In this document: piece by piece, positions 45,925-58,195 of the stretch
Layout of the letters: each line of letters opens with the position of its first letter
Position numbering within the stretch: the first letter of the stretch is position 1
From: Topomyia yanbarensis
Lineage: Eukaryota; Arthropoda; Insecta; Diptera; Culicidae
Length of the DNA stretch: 64,000 bases
Direction of reading: 5' to 3'
Assembly (NCBI RefSeq): GCF_030247195.1
Contig: NC_080672.1
Location: 27,907,906-27,971,905 of the forward strand
Notes under the pieces: model-generated
The model's database searches: none
What the model was told of the DNA's origin: nothing
The model's input: only the letters and a program-made list of their open reading frames with translations
Program-made: the position numbers and the translations under genes

Positions 45925-45928
45925 TTAG

Positions 45929-48284
45929 ATTGAATGGTTAGGGTGTTTTTTAGAAAAACTGTTTTATTTAAATGACTTTTGCAGTATTGATTTAAAGCTG
46001 AAGTAGTCTTCAGACAACTTTAAGATGGTTTTAAGGCGAATAATTTGTTTCATGGCACCACGTATCTATCTATTATCGTTGAAAAGCTATGAGCACTTTT
46101 TAGTCAAAAATGGTGTTCTTTGGAATATCAACATCATTTAATAGGGTAAACAAAAAATAATTCATTTTCAACTATGAATAAGGTCATGATTAGAGTTTTA
46201 ATTGAGCTAAAAATTTCATAAAATTGATTTCAAAAAATATTTTTGATATGTATGTATGTTAATGTTAAGTCAGAATCCGACACTAACTTAGTTAACGAAC
46301 TAAGCTAGCACGGGATTGACGCTTGCTCCTAAAAAACGAAAACACGATTTGTGTTTCTGAGCAAACCCTTAATCCTACGTGATGTCCCGTAAGAAAAGAA
46401 GAATTAATTAACCGAAATTTAGTTTGGCTTAGCAGGCCAATGCAAAATGCACTATGCTATATTTCTCCTTGGTGGAGAAAAATTTTGGGTAAAAAACTAT
46501 TTTTTCTCCATTGAGGAGAAAATTGTTTTAAACCACTTTGCGTATAAAGGAGACGAAACCAACAACAAAATTAATTATTTGAGGCGTTTCGAGTTCTGTT
46601 TTAAAGCAAATTTGTCCAAAATGTATTGTTCTACAACTTCATTGAAAACAGTCAAGCTCTATCTCGAACCGTTAAAAAAGTTCAATTTGAAATATTACTA
46701 AAATTAGAACTACCCTAGCTTCTGTTAAAATAAAAGGAAGAGTCTTATAAAGTACAACAGCTTTGCCAAACATACTGTAAGGCTAAGTCATTTAGTTTTA
46801 GCAAAAAGTTAAAATTCCTGCTAAATTTACATTCTGGACCACTGTGCATTGTGTTTCTGCCTTCAACGAAGTTTATTTTGATTGGTGATGCTGATAGTTG
46901 GTTTGGAGGCACTGGGTGCAATCGTTACTGCTCAGTTGGAACTGGCAGTAGGTTTCGAGATACAAAATTCATCAGTGATTTGATAGCTTTTTGAATGTGT
47001 TTCAGCAGCGTATGTCGAAGGTTGCTTGCTGCTTGGTAGTTTGATTTTTCTTTTGATTCGGCGCATTGATTTCCGTAAAGGAGTAAGTGCACAGTCTTTT
47101 GCTTAGAGTTAATATATTTTCCTCGTTTCGTTACAAAAGTCAGATAGAAAAAGATAGGTTTTGTCAGCCACTTATCCATCATACGAGCGCCGCCATGCAC
47201 GCCAGTGTAAAGGATTTTTTAAATATCACTCGTAACGGGTGTCAATTACCAAAACACATCTTTGAGCTTTAGCTCCATTAGTAACTGTTTTACATCGTGG
47301 ACTGCAGGTACTATATGAGTAAATCGAAGTTGTATTTTGCTGTAGTACCGACATAGTGATATTCTGTGGCGTGCTCAATCGTCTGCATAGCCGGAGGTAA
47401 CGATACTATATTGTTTGTGCAGCGTATGAGCAACAAAGCGGTAAGAAGAATTGTTAATTTACTTTACTGTTAGATTTTGCATTTATACTGTGCAAGAAAA
47501 TAAGTTAGACTGACTTTCAGAGTTCTTAGTGGCGTTCATCGGAAATTTAAAAATTTAAGGGTTGTGTACAGGACACGACCACGGTGACATTAAAAATGTA
47601 GCTTTTTTCAAGAGCGTGCAAATGAATTTTATCTATCACACATATCGACTCACGTTCTTGTTCACTCGCCTGTTTTCATATGTTACAATTTGCTATATAC
47701 CCTCCCCATCAAAACATAATTTATTGAAGGTCTTTTAACGGTAATCTATTAATTAATCAAGTATCTCACTAGGTGATTGGCATTATTTGGCTGATCCATC
47801 TAGTAAAAATAGGCTGGTCTGTCCAGAAAATATATTCAAAAGAAAAGTTCCATATTGAGAGCTGTGATGAGGAAGCCTACACCCGCCAACGGAAATATAC
47901 AGATTCTCCATGAAATATGAAATTTCATTTTCCATTTAAATTTTCAATAATGTACTGATGAACTTAAGTAAACAATCTTAAGTTTAAGTATTTCTTGATC
48001 GATTAGTGGTGGAAAAAATGAAATCATTCGATAAATTACATTGTTAACGTTCGCACTACCAGTTAAAACGGGTTTTTATGCTATCTTGGTGACATTTTTC
48101 TTGTTGCTAATTATTAAAACGTATTATAACTCTGTAGTGTAAACATTGTATTATTAAACCAATTCTGCAGCGTTTTATGTTATATAGGTGTTTTATGTGG
48201 TAATAGGACTGACATAATTATATCTTCAGTACAGCGGTTTGTTTCATAATTTAAAACAGATTTATTTTAAAATTTAAATTAGTA
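45929..48284. other. AT-rich sequence with an unidentified decayed reading near 46.92-47.40 kb (-)
   Basis: On the minus strand, 46925-47200 is open for 91 codons. Frameshifted pieces upstream of it (for example HWRAWRRSYDG) suggest an old coding sequence. No family was recognised. Sequence at 46275-46395 shares AATCCGACACTAACTTAG with the 31.44-kb MITE, and TTTCTGAGCAAACCC plus GTGATGTCCCG with 9.87 kb. Confidence 0.35.
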
Positions 48285-48601
48285 GGGTTACTGCTCCCTA
48301 ATTCATCTTAGCTCCTCTATTCATCTCACCCATTTAAACACGTTAGTTAGAGCAGTATCTGCTATCTCTATTCAACGCATTAGCTCAAATGATAGGATGA
48401 ATAAGGGTACATTGTACTCGACTTTTCGCTCAAGCGGGAGCATTTCACATTTTCCAGACAAAAATTTTAACTGTACTGCTTCTTAGGATCGTAGCAAAGA
48501 TGATGATACCTATTTAAGCGCAATCCAGTAACTCTAAGTCGAGTTATCAACAAAATAGTGTGACATACTGACTAATGAGATGAATAAGGGCACGTCTACC
48601 C
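48285..48601. mobile_element. TA-flanked MITE, 317 bp
   Basis: The left end, GGGTTACTGCTCCCTAATTC, mirrors the right end, GAATAAGGGCACGTCTACCC, imperfectly over about 27 bp. TA is on both sides (48283-48284 and 48602-48603). A Tc1/mariner/pogo-type target fits. It is non-coding. Confidence 0.65.
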
Positions 48602-48924
48602 TATACCCAACCGTTCTATTTGTTGTATACTTTAAAACGCAATTAGAACTGTGTTTTAAATACATAGGGTAGGACAGATATTCTGACTGGATAAACTGGG
48701 AAAACAATTTTAAGTCCAGTAACGCTTAAGACATGGCTTGAATTTGAATCGAAAAAGAACACCCGCTTCAACTGCTGCTGGGACGGTAAGTTCTGTTTTA
48801 AAATTTTCCGTTGTGTGCAGTACGAAACAAAAGTGTTTGAAATTAGAAAACAAAAAGTTCTGCTGGGAATGTGATTGTTTCCGATGCAATTACACTCAGG
48901 TTTTTTTACGCAGGGGATACAGGC

Positions 48925-49010
48925 CGTGTAAATGAAAACCACGTAAATTTCAAAAAAAAACGCATAAATGAAAACCGCGTAAATTTCAAAATCCGCGTAA
49001 AAAACTTGAG
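48925..49010. repeat. ~30-bp tandem repeat
   Basis: CGTGTAAATGAAAACCACGT, then a GTAAATTTCAAAA block and CGCATAAATGAAAACCGCGT, alternate about twice. It is a short minisatellite, possibly the edge of an unresolved element. Confidence 0.6.
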
Positions 49011-49221
49011 TGTACTCTCCTATATAAAATACTACGCTGCTGAACAGTGCAATAACTACAGAAGCACGTTGTCAGATGCCTTACTGATAAAAAACATATA
49101 ACCGAAATATGAAACATGAAAACCAATAGGCTCTTTACCCTACGCAGCTACAAAGCGCCGTAAACATGGATTAACAAGTTACAACGCACACGCATGCATA
49201 AAAATAAATACCCGTTCGACA

Positions 49222-49432
49222 TAAGAACAAAAACTGATTCAAACGGGTACGCGTCACCTCTATTTATAAACTAACCGTATATGGTTTAGTCACTTAGGTG
49301 CGAGTGTGTGCAAATGCCAACGTTACCGAAAATCGATAGCGCTTATTGCATCGCCCGGAGACGATGTTGCTCGTGTGGGATAAGAGCAACAACTGATTTA
49401 AACGGACATGCGTTGCTTCTATTTATGACTTT
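49222..49432. repeat. Direct duplication of a ~45-bp block
   Basis: ACAAAAACTGATTCAAACGG...CACCTCTATTTATA near 49227 recurs as GCAACAACTGATTTAAACGG...GCTTCTATTTATGA near 49387, about 160 bp apart. The function is unknown. Confidence 0.5.
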
Positions 49433-49509
49433 TCGTGTTTCATTGAGCAACTAAGCTGCCCTCTCTTGACGGCTGTGTCTGAGAAATCTGCCTCACGAAT
49501 GGTAATTTT

Positions 49510-52030
49510 CGTGAACTTTTTAATTTTACCAATTTCCAAAAGTCTACTTTTATTGGGGAGATATTAAATTATTACCAATATTTAAGTTAGGTGTTTCTGA
49601 ATCGGTTGGTGTATGAATGATTAAAATCCATCTAGTAATATCGGAGTTATAAGCGTGCAAACCTTACATAGTTTCGTTACATGGGAGATAGTTTAGATTT
49701 TAGAATGACACCTAGCCCCAAATAGTGGAGTAAGACATTTTTAATGTCAAAAAAATCAAATGGGGTCTTGAAGTAAATTGAATCATTTAATTCTTAACCC
49801 ATCCTTATACAGAAATTTGAATTCTAAACAAAATGACATGCATTTGAAGATGATCGTTTTTGATTGCTTCAAAATATATTAATTTTTCAAATTTCGCAAA
49901 ATGCATTAAAGACTAAATAATTTAATAAGTTTTTAAACAAGAAAATGTAGGAGATAGTTTGAGCAGGTCTTAGCACATTCATGGTATAAACTTCGAAGAC
50001 GTGGTAAAGTTTTGTTTACGATTTGCTTACAGATAAATAAAATAGCTCGGTTTATCTTTTCCTAAACAATAGTCAATAGAGAATGTTTTAAATCTAGAAA
50101 ATGCAAAATAATCGGCATTCAGAAAATTTTACTTCGGTCCACAACTTCGGATTCGACGATTGACCTTCACGTTTCTTTTCAGTTTAGCCACAAATCAGAA
50201 GTCTTTCGAGGAACATTGTTGAGGGGTGTTTTGTGTAAATTGGTTTACACTGATGAAGTTAGAAATTAGAACGGCGACCCCCTGAAGATTTGAATCGTCC
50301 AAACAAAACTTATTTTTTGCAGGGATGCACAGTGGTTTTTTTTGTCAAAATCGTGCGATCTATTAATTACGCCTAAATCGTTAAATTTGAGTCAATAACG
50401 ACTTCGGAGGAATTTGTGGACATTACAAGCCCATTCATATGGTGTTGTTATTTTAATAATTAATCTCCCTAAAAGTGAGATATATTTACCAACTTTCTTG
50501 CAAGTGCATATATAAAAATTATATCTTATGCCAACAACTTTGTTGAAGACACTAAGTCTTTATCTTTAGTATCTTCAAGATTATTGCTGATTGTTTGTGG
50601 ATGATCCAAAGCCATTTCACAAATATAACTTTTTAAATATCATTTCGACAAGTTCGGTATGTTCCGCAAAAAGGTTTGAATTATCAAAATGGATAACTTT
50701 TTAAATTACAACAATAGCTTATTATGTAAGTAATTTGGCAATTTTTGAAAAATAAAATTTTTCAAATGGTGATTGGTTGTTAACGTGGAAACGTTTGAGT
50801 TCACATTAATAATGTTTTCGTACTAGTCAACAAAAATAGCAAGGTTTGTCATTTGCTGCTATAATTTTCGTGATTAATCCTCCTACAAGTGAGATTTTTC
50901 AACTAAATGAGCTCTGAAGATTGCTTTCACGAATATCTTTGCTAAATACGCGATTTCTCTTCTATAAATACTAGAAGTTATAGCTCGTTATATTTGGATG
51001 ACCCCCCAAAATATTGTTTTTTATATTTTCAATTATCATTGCTACGGGTTTCATATATTCTACCAAGTTTTTTCATTCGTCAAAATACACATTTTTTGCA
51101 AAAAAATACTGTTTTCAAATCATCCATATTTCTACTGAAGACAACGAAAGACAAGTGAACCCTATTGAATTTTATGTAGTTGATGTAGCGTTTCTAATTG
51201 CAACTGGAGCTGGCTTGACCGCTCAGAAGTTATTACCTTTAAAACTTTTACGAATTTTACCATAAATTATACAATAACTTCTAAGTCGCAAGAGATATAC
51301 CAACAATCTCTCCTGGAAAGATATGTACCATCTACCATGATAAGGCGAACAACTTTCTGGGACATGTTGAAGCTTTATCAACGATATTTAAGAAGTTATG
51401 CAGAAAAAATGTTTTTAAGGTGGGTCATTCACAAACAACGGTCAATTACTTCGAATGTACTATAAATAGAGATTTTTGGTCTTCAGTAAAGATGTTCTCA
51501 AAAAAACAAGCTTTCACATTTCTGAAGACTTCATCATGTTTGTCATACTTTGAAAAAAAAAATTGTAGCAAATATCTCACTTCAAGGGGGATTAATCGCT
51601 ATAACTATATCATCAAAATGAAGGTAAACGAATCATCATAAAACATTTCAGAAGACATCATTGCTGAACGGTTTACGCGTGAATAATTTTTCGCACGTTT
51701 TTGGCGAAAAAACCACTGTGGGATGGTATGATTTCTCCAATTATTTGTCTCGTGCTAGGATAACGAAATACGAAATTAAATTTTCTAACACATGAATATC
51801 TTTTGGCAGACAGGCATGGTACACAACCCTTCATTAGCGGGCTGGCACCACCTGTATTAGTGGGATACCAAAATGAAAACTTATACACTGGTGGAATGAA
51901 TATTGCTATAAGGAAATAGATTTTAAAATAATATTGAGGAAGCTCAGTATCGATTAGAGAAGATTTTAATCATTGGAATTATATGCATATAACGAGCTAA
52001 GGCTAGTAGAAACTGCAATTATTGTTTAAG
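49510..52030. other. AT-rich repeat-derived sequence, no gene
   Basis: Segments around 50520-50600 and 51280-51600 (CTTTGTTGAAGACACTAAG-like, CTCACTTCAAGGGGGATTAATC) look like diverged copies of a common mosquito repeat. The stretch 51830-51920 resembles 42740-42840. Open frames here have no domain. Confidence 0.4.
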
Positions 52031-52180
52031 TCTATATATCGTATTTCTTCCGCAACCGCTTGACTAATAAGATGGGTGAAGAAACAAACACTCCAATGGA
52101 TATCTTTGATGAAATTTTTGATGAAATGTTTGTATGTGTACCAGAGGGCGGATAAGCACTTGCTTGATTACGTAGTGTGC

Positions 52181-52396
52181 ATGAAAATCCCACCATTATT
52201 CATCATTCTCGCATCGTGCGTGTTGGCGGCTAACCATAACGGACAACCCAGCAAGCCAGGCACGTCCTTCGCCCAACGTAAAAATACATTCACACACATC
52301 GACTGCTTGTTATCTGGAAAGACAACGCGTCTCCTGAGTGCGGTTGATTTTATCGAAATACATAGATCAAAACAAAGTAAGCAGGTTTTTGAATAA
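52181..52396 (+). CDS. Candidate small secreted protein (71 residues), unrecognised
   Basis: The inner ATG at 52181 opens with MKIPPLFIILASCVLAA, a good signal-peptide shape, followed by a basic, Ser/Lys-rich tail of about 54 residues with one cysteine. A longer frame from 52076 exists, but it would bury the signal peptide. TATATA is at 52033-52038, and AATAAA signals are at 52392-52397 (overlapping the stop) and 52433-52438, so a compact single-exon gene is possible. Alternatively CAAAGTAAGC at 52373-52382 could be a splice donor, making this a first exon. I recognise no family, and chance is a real alternative. Confidence 0.25.
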   Translation: MKIPPLFIILASCVLAANHNGQPSKPGTSFAQRKNTFTHIDCLLSGKTTRLLSAVDFIEIHRSKQSKQVFE

Positions 52397-52449
52397 ACTA
52401 TTCCAACTGGAAAAGTCGGATGAAAATAGTCAAATAAATACTCGTACAA

Positions 52450-54490
52450 TTCGAGGAATACATAATTCAGCCTATCAATCTAACAGCTACAGATGCGTAA
52501 AAACGGAAATACTCAATTATCCAACTACCAATCTGTCAAAATCGGGAAACATAATTCAAAAATACATAAAAACGATAAAAAACACTCCTTCCACTGCAAT
52601 TCAGTGTGCTTTTTCACGTACATCCAGTCGAGTTTATTCACAAACTAATTCATCACATTCCATACCATGGAAAACAAACAAACAAACTGCCATGGCTACT
52701 GAAAGGGGAGCTGTTCAGCAGTAGTACCACTAGCAAAAACCCAACAAACCTCACTCCGAACACGGAAATGAAATTTCAATTTTTAATATAAATACCTCGA
52801 AATGCGAGTTGCATCAGAAGCCACCACAACAGCGCGACGTATTTCATCCTGTCGAGCTGCCTTTTCCGTCCTATCCAACGGTACGAATCCTGCGCTCCGA
52901 CCCGGCTTCCCACAATTACACTTCGAAGGGTTTCCTAGCCCGGGGTCACTTTCAAGCTCACTGCACTACGAACTGGGCTGTGACAAATTAAACACACCGC
53001 TTCACCACCAGACAGACCTTTCCGACCGGTCGATAAATACGTGCAGCAAAACACAAACACACACACACAAACACTGATCAATCGATGCAATTAGCGATCA
53101 TTTAGACTATTTACATAATTGATTATTATTTGAAATTAATTTTCAACCAGGGTCGACGACTTCCTAAACAGGGCATGCACTCCAATCACCAATCACCACA
53201 TCAATAAACTGGCGGCACCCGAACGCGAAGCCCTCCAATCACGCGGATGCTATTTGAACCCGCGCCGTAAATTAATTATCCTCGATTTAGGTCCGTCGCG
53301 GTCCGTCCGGTCCTTCACTGTCTTAACCCACTCTCCACGGTCCAGCAGTCGCGTAGAAAGACGAAATAACTTTCAAAAACACATTGTTTGCTGAAACCAC
53401 ATACGATTAACTGGCTCGTTTATTTACCAACAAGCTAATCACATCCTATCATGAGAGAGCACACAGAAGATGATTCTCAGACAGATCACCGCCACAACCG
53501 CCGTCAAATCGAGTAGCCAACACAAAAAAATCCAGAAACCACCGTCACCGACGATTGTTCAGTGGTTACTGTTCGTCCTTCTGGTTTAACCGTTCCAGAC
53601 TGCCGGGCCGGCCCGGTGTGTCCAAGGATACGACGAGCACGAGCCGAAACATGGCACGACGGAAGCCGGTCGTTCCGAACTTTGACAGATACTGATGTGC
53701 GGTACCAAAGGGAAAGCAGAAGCAACAGCGATGCCGCGTCGATGCCCGATGTGTTATCAGTGCTTCGGGAGTGCCGTGTTTATAGCAGTTGGCTTGGGCG
53801 TTCGGTTCGTTAGGAGGAAGTGTGATTCTGAACCAGGACACGATACGGGAATGTTTACTCATCCGATACTTTCTCCTTTAGCGAGGATGTTCCACCACAA
53901 CACAGAATAATTCTGCACGGATAACCGTGCGTCTCCTTTTGGTTGTTATTGGTGGAGACGCATAGTCTTTGGTGAACTTTTTGTCAATAGGGTGGTTCCA
54001 ACTACAATATATTTTTATTTATTAAAGATTTTTCATGTCGGTAAATAATTTTAGGCAGATTTCTTTAAAAAATATATAGAAATCATTTTAATCTTAGAGA
54101 CTTTTTCAAAAGTTTGGAGCGCTGTGCCTTATTTACCAATTGACTAACGTCAGTTTTTGTAAACAACTGTTAAATCAGCATCTCAGCGAAGGTTGGACCA
54201 TTAATCAAAATAGTTCTCACATAGGTCAGTATAAATAAAGTTGTGATAGCGTTTCGAAATAATCACAACTATAACTGTCACCGATATGGCAATCAGTTAG
54301 ACATACATCTTGTGTACACACTCATCCAGTGGCTAGTTCCAAGTAATGTCTCGGGAAGCAAGCACAGAAACTTGCTGGTGATAAAAAGAAACAGACATCT
54401 TGCTTTTGGTTTGCGAACCAAATACCTGGTACTATGGGACCAACCTGTTATTTTGGGCGTTCACGCAAGACGTGTGCTTCTGAAATTTAG
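52450..54490. other. Low-repeat stretch, possibly host regulatory or untranslated DNA
   Basis: Base composition is balanced from 52.8 to 53.9 kb and no TE hallmark is seen. A short CA-rich tract (ACACAAACACACACACAC) is at 53051-53070. On the minus strand a CTATAAACA box near 53785 lies upstream of a CATCAGTA initiator-like site near 53695. TATAAATA also occurs near 54230 (+). These are weak promoter hints only; no coding exon could be supported. Confidence 0.3.
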
Positions 54491-55133
54491 TATTTAGTTT
54501 GCTAAGACGGCGCCAGTTACTGATGAAATGGATTCTGTCTTTGCGGATGCTGCACACCATAGTTGATCCTAAAGCGAATTGCTATGGGTGTAGCCCCCGT
54601 CTACCCTCCAGTCCATGTCTGGAACCAGACCCGGGCTGACAAACGTTATGTCAATCCATGACTCGATCCCATTTCTGCGGAATGTGCTAGAGGAACCATC
54701 ATTGACTAGCACTGCGTCGAGTTTCGCAAGCGCTTCCAGTAGCGCTTGGCCCCTGCTATTTGTACAGCGGTTGCCCCACTTCACTGCCCAAGCGTTGGAA
54801 TCTACCGCTATGACGAACGGCTTCCGACCAACTAGGTCTGACGAGAGCCTGTCGATCATCTGGTTGAACTGTTCTATAGGCCACCTTCGTGGGGCATATC
54901 AGCTACAATAGAACATACCATTGATCTTGACAATCGCGACATCCTCCGCAGAGGAGTATACTACCTCTTGGATCGGGAACCGTCCCGTTGTACAAATTGT
55001 CGCCAACCTAGACCCGTCCGCCACCCAATTGCCGTTATCGTCGGATAAGAGGGCGACATCTGTCCTCGACTCCGAGACCGACTGCTACAGCAGCGGCTGG
55101 GCAGATGCACATTGGTTAAGATTCAGCTGTGTT

Positions 55134-55431
55134 CAAGGGGTGAGTCGCTTAACACAAATCGAATTGTGCTCGCAAACGAACAGCGTGGTAGCTTGTGCCA
55201 CAATGTGCCGTAATGTGCCATGGTGTTCAGTAAAACAAATGCAATGGTTGCTATGATTATTTAACTACACTTTGTTGACAGTTTTTGAGTTGTCAGAAGT
55301 GTGCCTCAGTGTGCCACACATTGTGGTAACGAGTGAAATGATCGTGTATTACTGTGAATCGTATTCTTATATCGTGTTATCGCAAGTAATACAGTGTGTA
55401 TGGCACATTGTTCTAAGCGATTCACCCCTTG
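55134..55431. mobile_element. hAT-type MITE, 298 bp, nested in the R1-like LINE
   Basis: The ends are CAAGGGGTGAGTCGCTTA and the inverse TAAGCGATTCACCCCTTG. GCTGTGTT is duplicated exactly at 55126-55133 and 55432-55439. Internal GTGCCACAATGTGCC and GTGTGCCACACATTGTGG motifs add a second layer of inverted similarity. It is non-coding. Confidence 0.88.
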
Positions 55432-55662
55432 GCTGTGTTACTTTCACGGTTTCCTTTTACTGGTCTCCTCAAAGGGACACAAAGGTCCACCCATAACGTG
55501 GTTACGACCTTGCTTCTTACTGGCGCTGATAAGGCATTTTAGTGCCCTATCACATTTCTGCGCCTTGTGTCCCCTCTCACCACAGCGACGACACAACTTA
55601 CTTCTGTCTGGGCCCTTGCAGTCATAATACTTATGGCCGGACTCTAGGCACCGATAATACCT

Positions 55663-58195
55663 GAGTAAAGCCATGTCAAGTGATCCTCGATTTTTTCGCA
55701 AAATCACCGATCTTCTTAAGGTATATTTTATTGTATAGGGATTATGGCGAATAGCTTTTGGTATTAATATTTCGTTACAATTCCTTTATTTCTTTAAGAT
55801 ATTAACCCTTAAACTTTATTGCATGATAAAATTGAAAATTTTATATCTCAAAAACTACTGAAGATAATTCAATGAATTTTTGCACACTTATGGCATGATA
55901 TTTGCACTATCTTATAAAAATATTTTTACTTTATAATTGCGTGAATAACGGTACTTTGCATCTATTTAAAATTTTCAATTGTATTTTTTCTTGTGTTCTT
56001 CACGCTAAAAATTTTCAAAACGTATGTTAAGTTATGCGGCAATCTTTCACCTTCAATAATCTGTATTTATAATTTTTCATTTTTGTTCCTATCGAGAGTT
56101 ATGGAGGATTTTGTAACAGTGCGCTGTTTCAACGCACGGCCCACTTTGATGCAGCCCGCGAGAACGTTCATATTGGCAACGTCGCACGTCACTACGTCAG
56201 AAAGCGCATCGTGTAGGAAGTGCGCATCGCATGACTAAAAGAAACCATATCTCTCGATTAGCGCAAAAGGGCAAACTTTTCAATACGAATTATCGAAGGT
56301 AATTTTTTTCCGGATATTTTGAGTTGCGTTAAATTTTTTTGACTGAAGTGCAACGAAAATTATAGTTGTTAAATATATTTTTTATTATTATAATTTAACG
56401 CTACTAACGATTAACATCTTTAAAAACACTTTTGTTAGTCAAAATACATCTACGTTATATCCAAATTCTTTTTTAGTCTACAACATTACTATATGAAAGT
56501 GGAAAATCTTATGCCAACAGCATTTTATTTCACGTTTTTATTTTCACCGAGTGAACAACGATGTGTCTTTTGAAAAAAGTTTACGTAAAATCTGTTGTTC
56601 AATCGCATCGATGTTGGGGTTTTTTATCACTATTGTTTCTGTTAATTCTGTTGATTGGTGATTCTCCAAGTTCTGGTACGATATTATTTATTTTTGTCGA
56701 ATTTCAATTATTCATCAACGATCTTTATTTCAAAATCCTCGTTACAGTTTTCCGCATGTACCTGTTGATTCATCGAATATTCCAGTTCCATTACTTTGGC
56801 AAACACTATAAGAAGAAAAATTAAACGCGTAAATTTTCCTATATTTTAAACGCGTTATAGAGGAACCCATTACTATAAACATTGGATGTAAAATCGAAAA
56901 TTTAAGGAAAATTGTGTTTTGTTCATGTCCATATTTATTTTCGTTGTATTTTTTGCGCCCATTACGACATATGCTACACATGTGTTGACCAATATAATTT
57001 TTAAATTTATCACTCCACATGGATGCCATAAAAACAAGATACGACGAACATATTTATGATTTTTTTTAACGGAATACATCATTCGTGTGATCGACCCATA
57101 TTTATAACATAAATCAATCGAATGTTTTTTTGAGCAAATATTGTATATCTTGAGATAATATAGCATTTCGTCCAGTTCTCTCTATATGGGAAACACCCAA
57201 GTGCGATCGAAACAAAAACAAACGCCAAAACGTTTTCTCACTCGCACTGATGCAAATTAAATGAGCGCGTAATTTAACGCACGACCCGATGACGCATGGC
57301 TGAAAAGGCGCTATGTGGATTTAAGAAAAGATTCACAATCTACCTCTTAGACAGAACCAAGTGAAAATAAAACGTGGTGAAGTATGTCAATTTGTGAAAA
57401 ATATGCTAACGCAGATTAAAACATGCCCACTGCTCAACTTTGCTCATCGGCTGGCAATAACCGAGCGCACTTGTCCGAGGTATTGAGTGACAGAAAATTA
57501 AATAACTCTTGAACAATATAATAACGCTAAAGAGCATGCAAATTACTCAGAAAAAATTCACTTTCAATTATCCATAAAGAAAAGCTTGTCTTTTTGCTTT
57601 AATCTCAGAGATTCCATTTTTGAACATGAGATACGCTCCTTCAAAGCGATGCGCATTAGGACGTTGCGACGTGCGGCATTGCCAATAGGTACGTTCTCGC
57701 GGGTTGCATCAAAATGAGCCATGCGTTGAAACAGCGCACAGTTACAAAATCCTCTATAACTCTCGATAGGAACAAAAATGAAAAATTATAAATACAGATT
57801 ATTGAAGGTAAAAGATTTTCGCATAATTTGACATAAGTTTTGAAAATTTTTAGCGTGAAGAACACAAGAATAAATACAACTGAAAACTTTAAATAGATGC
57901 AAAGTACCGTTATTTACACAATTATAAACCAAAAACATTTTTATAAGATAGTGCAAATATCATTCCATAAGTGTGCAAAAATTCATTGAATTATCTTCAG
58001 TAGTTTTTGAGATACAAAATTTTCAATTTTATCATGCAATAAAGTTTAAGAGTTAATATCTTAAAGAAAAAAAGGAATTGTAACGAAATATTTATACCAA
58101 AAGCTAATCACCATAATCCCTATACAATAAATTATACCTCATGAAGATCGGTGATTTTGCGAAAAATTCGAGGATCACTTGACATGGCTTTACTC
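55663..58195. mobile_element. 2,533-bp DNA element with ~550-bp inverted ends and a 4-bp target duplication
   Basis: GAGTAAAGCCATGTCAAGTG opens the left end and its exact inverse closes the right. ACCT lies on both sides (55659-55662 and 58196-58199). Removing the element and one ACCT rejoins the LINE zinc-knuckle frame, which confirms the boundaries. Inverted similarity runs to about 56230 and 57640. The roughly 1.4-kb middle has minus-strand open frames at 56742-57029 and 56873-57166 with Cys-x2-Cys and His residues (HMCSICRNGRKK) that may be a transposase remnant. I cannot name the superfamily; Chapaev and Sola elements also make 4-bp duplications. Confidence 0.85.

Noticed and set aside
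53504..53910. Overlapping open frames on both strands in GC-balanced DNA
   Set aside because: Several frames are open at once because of base composition, and none shows a domain. At most this is an untranslated exon or promoter.
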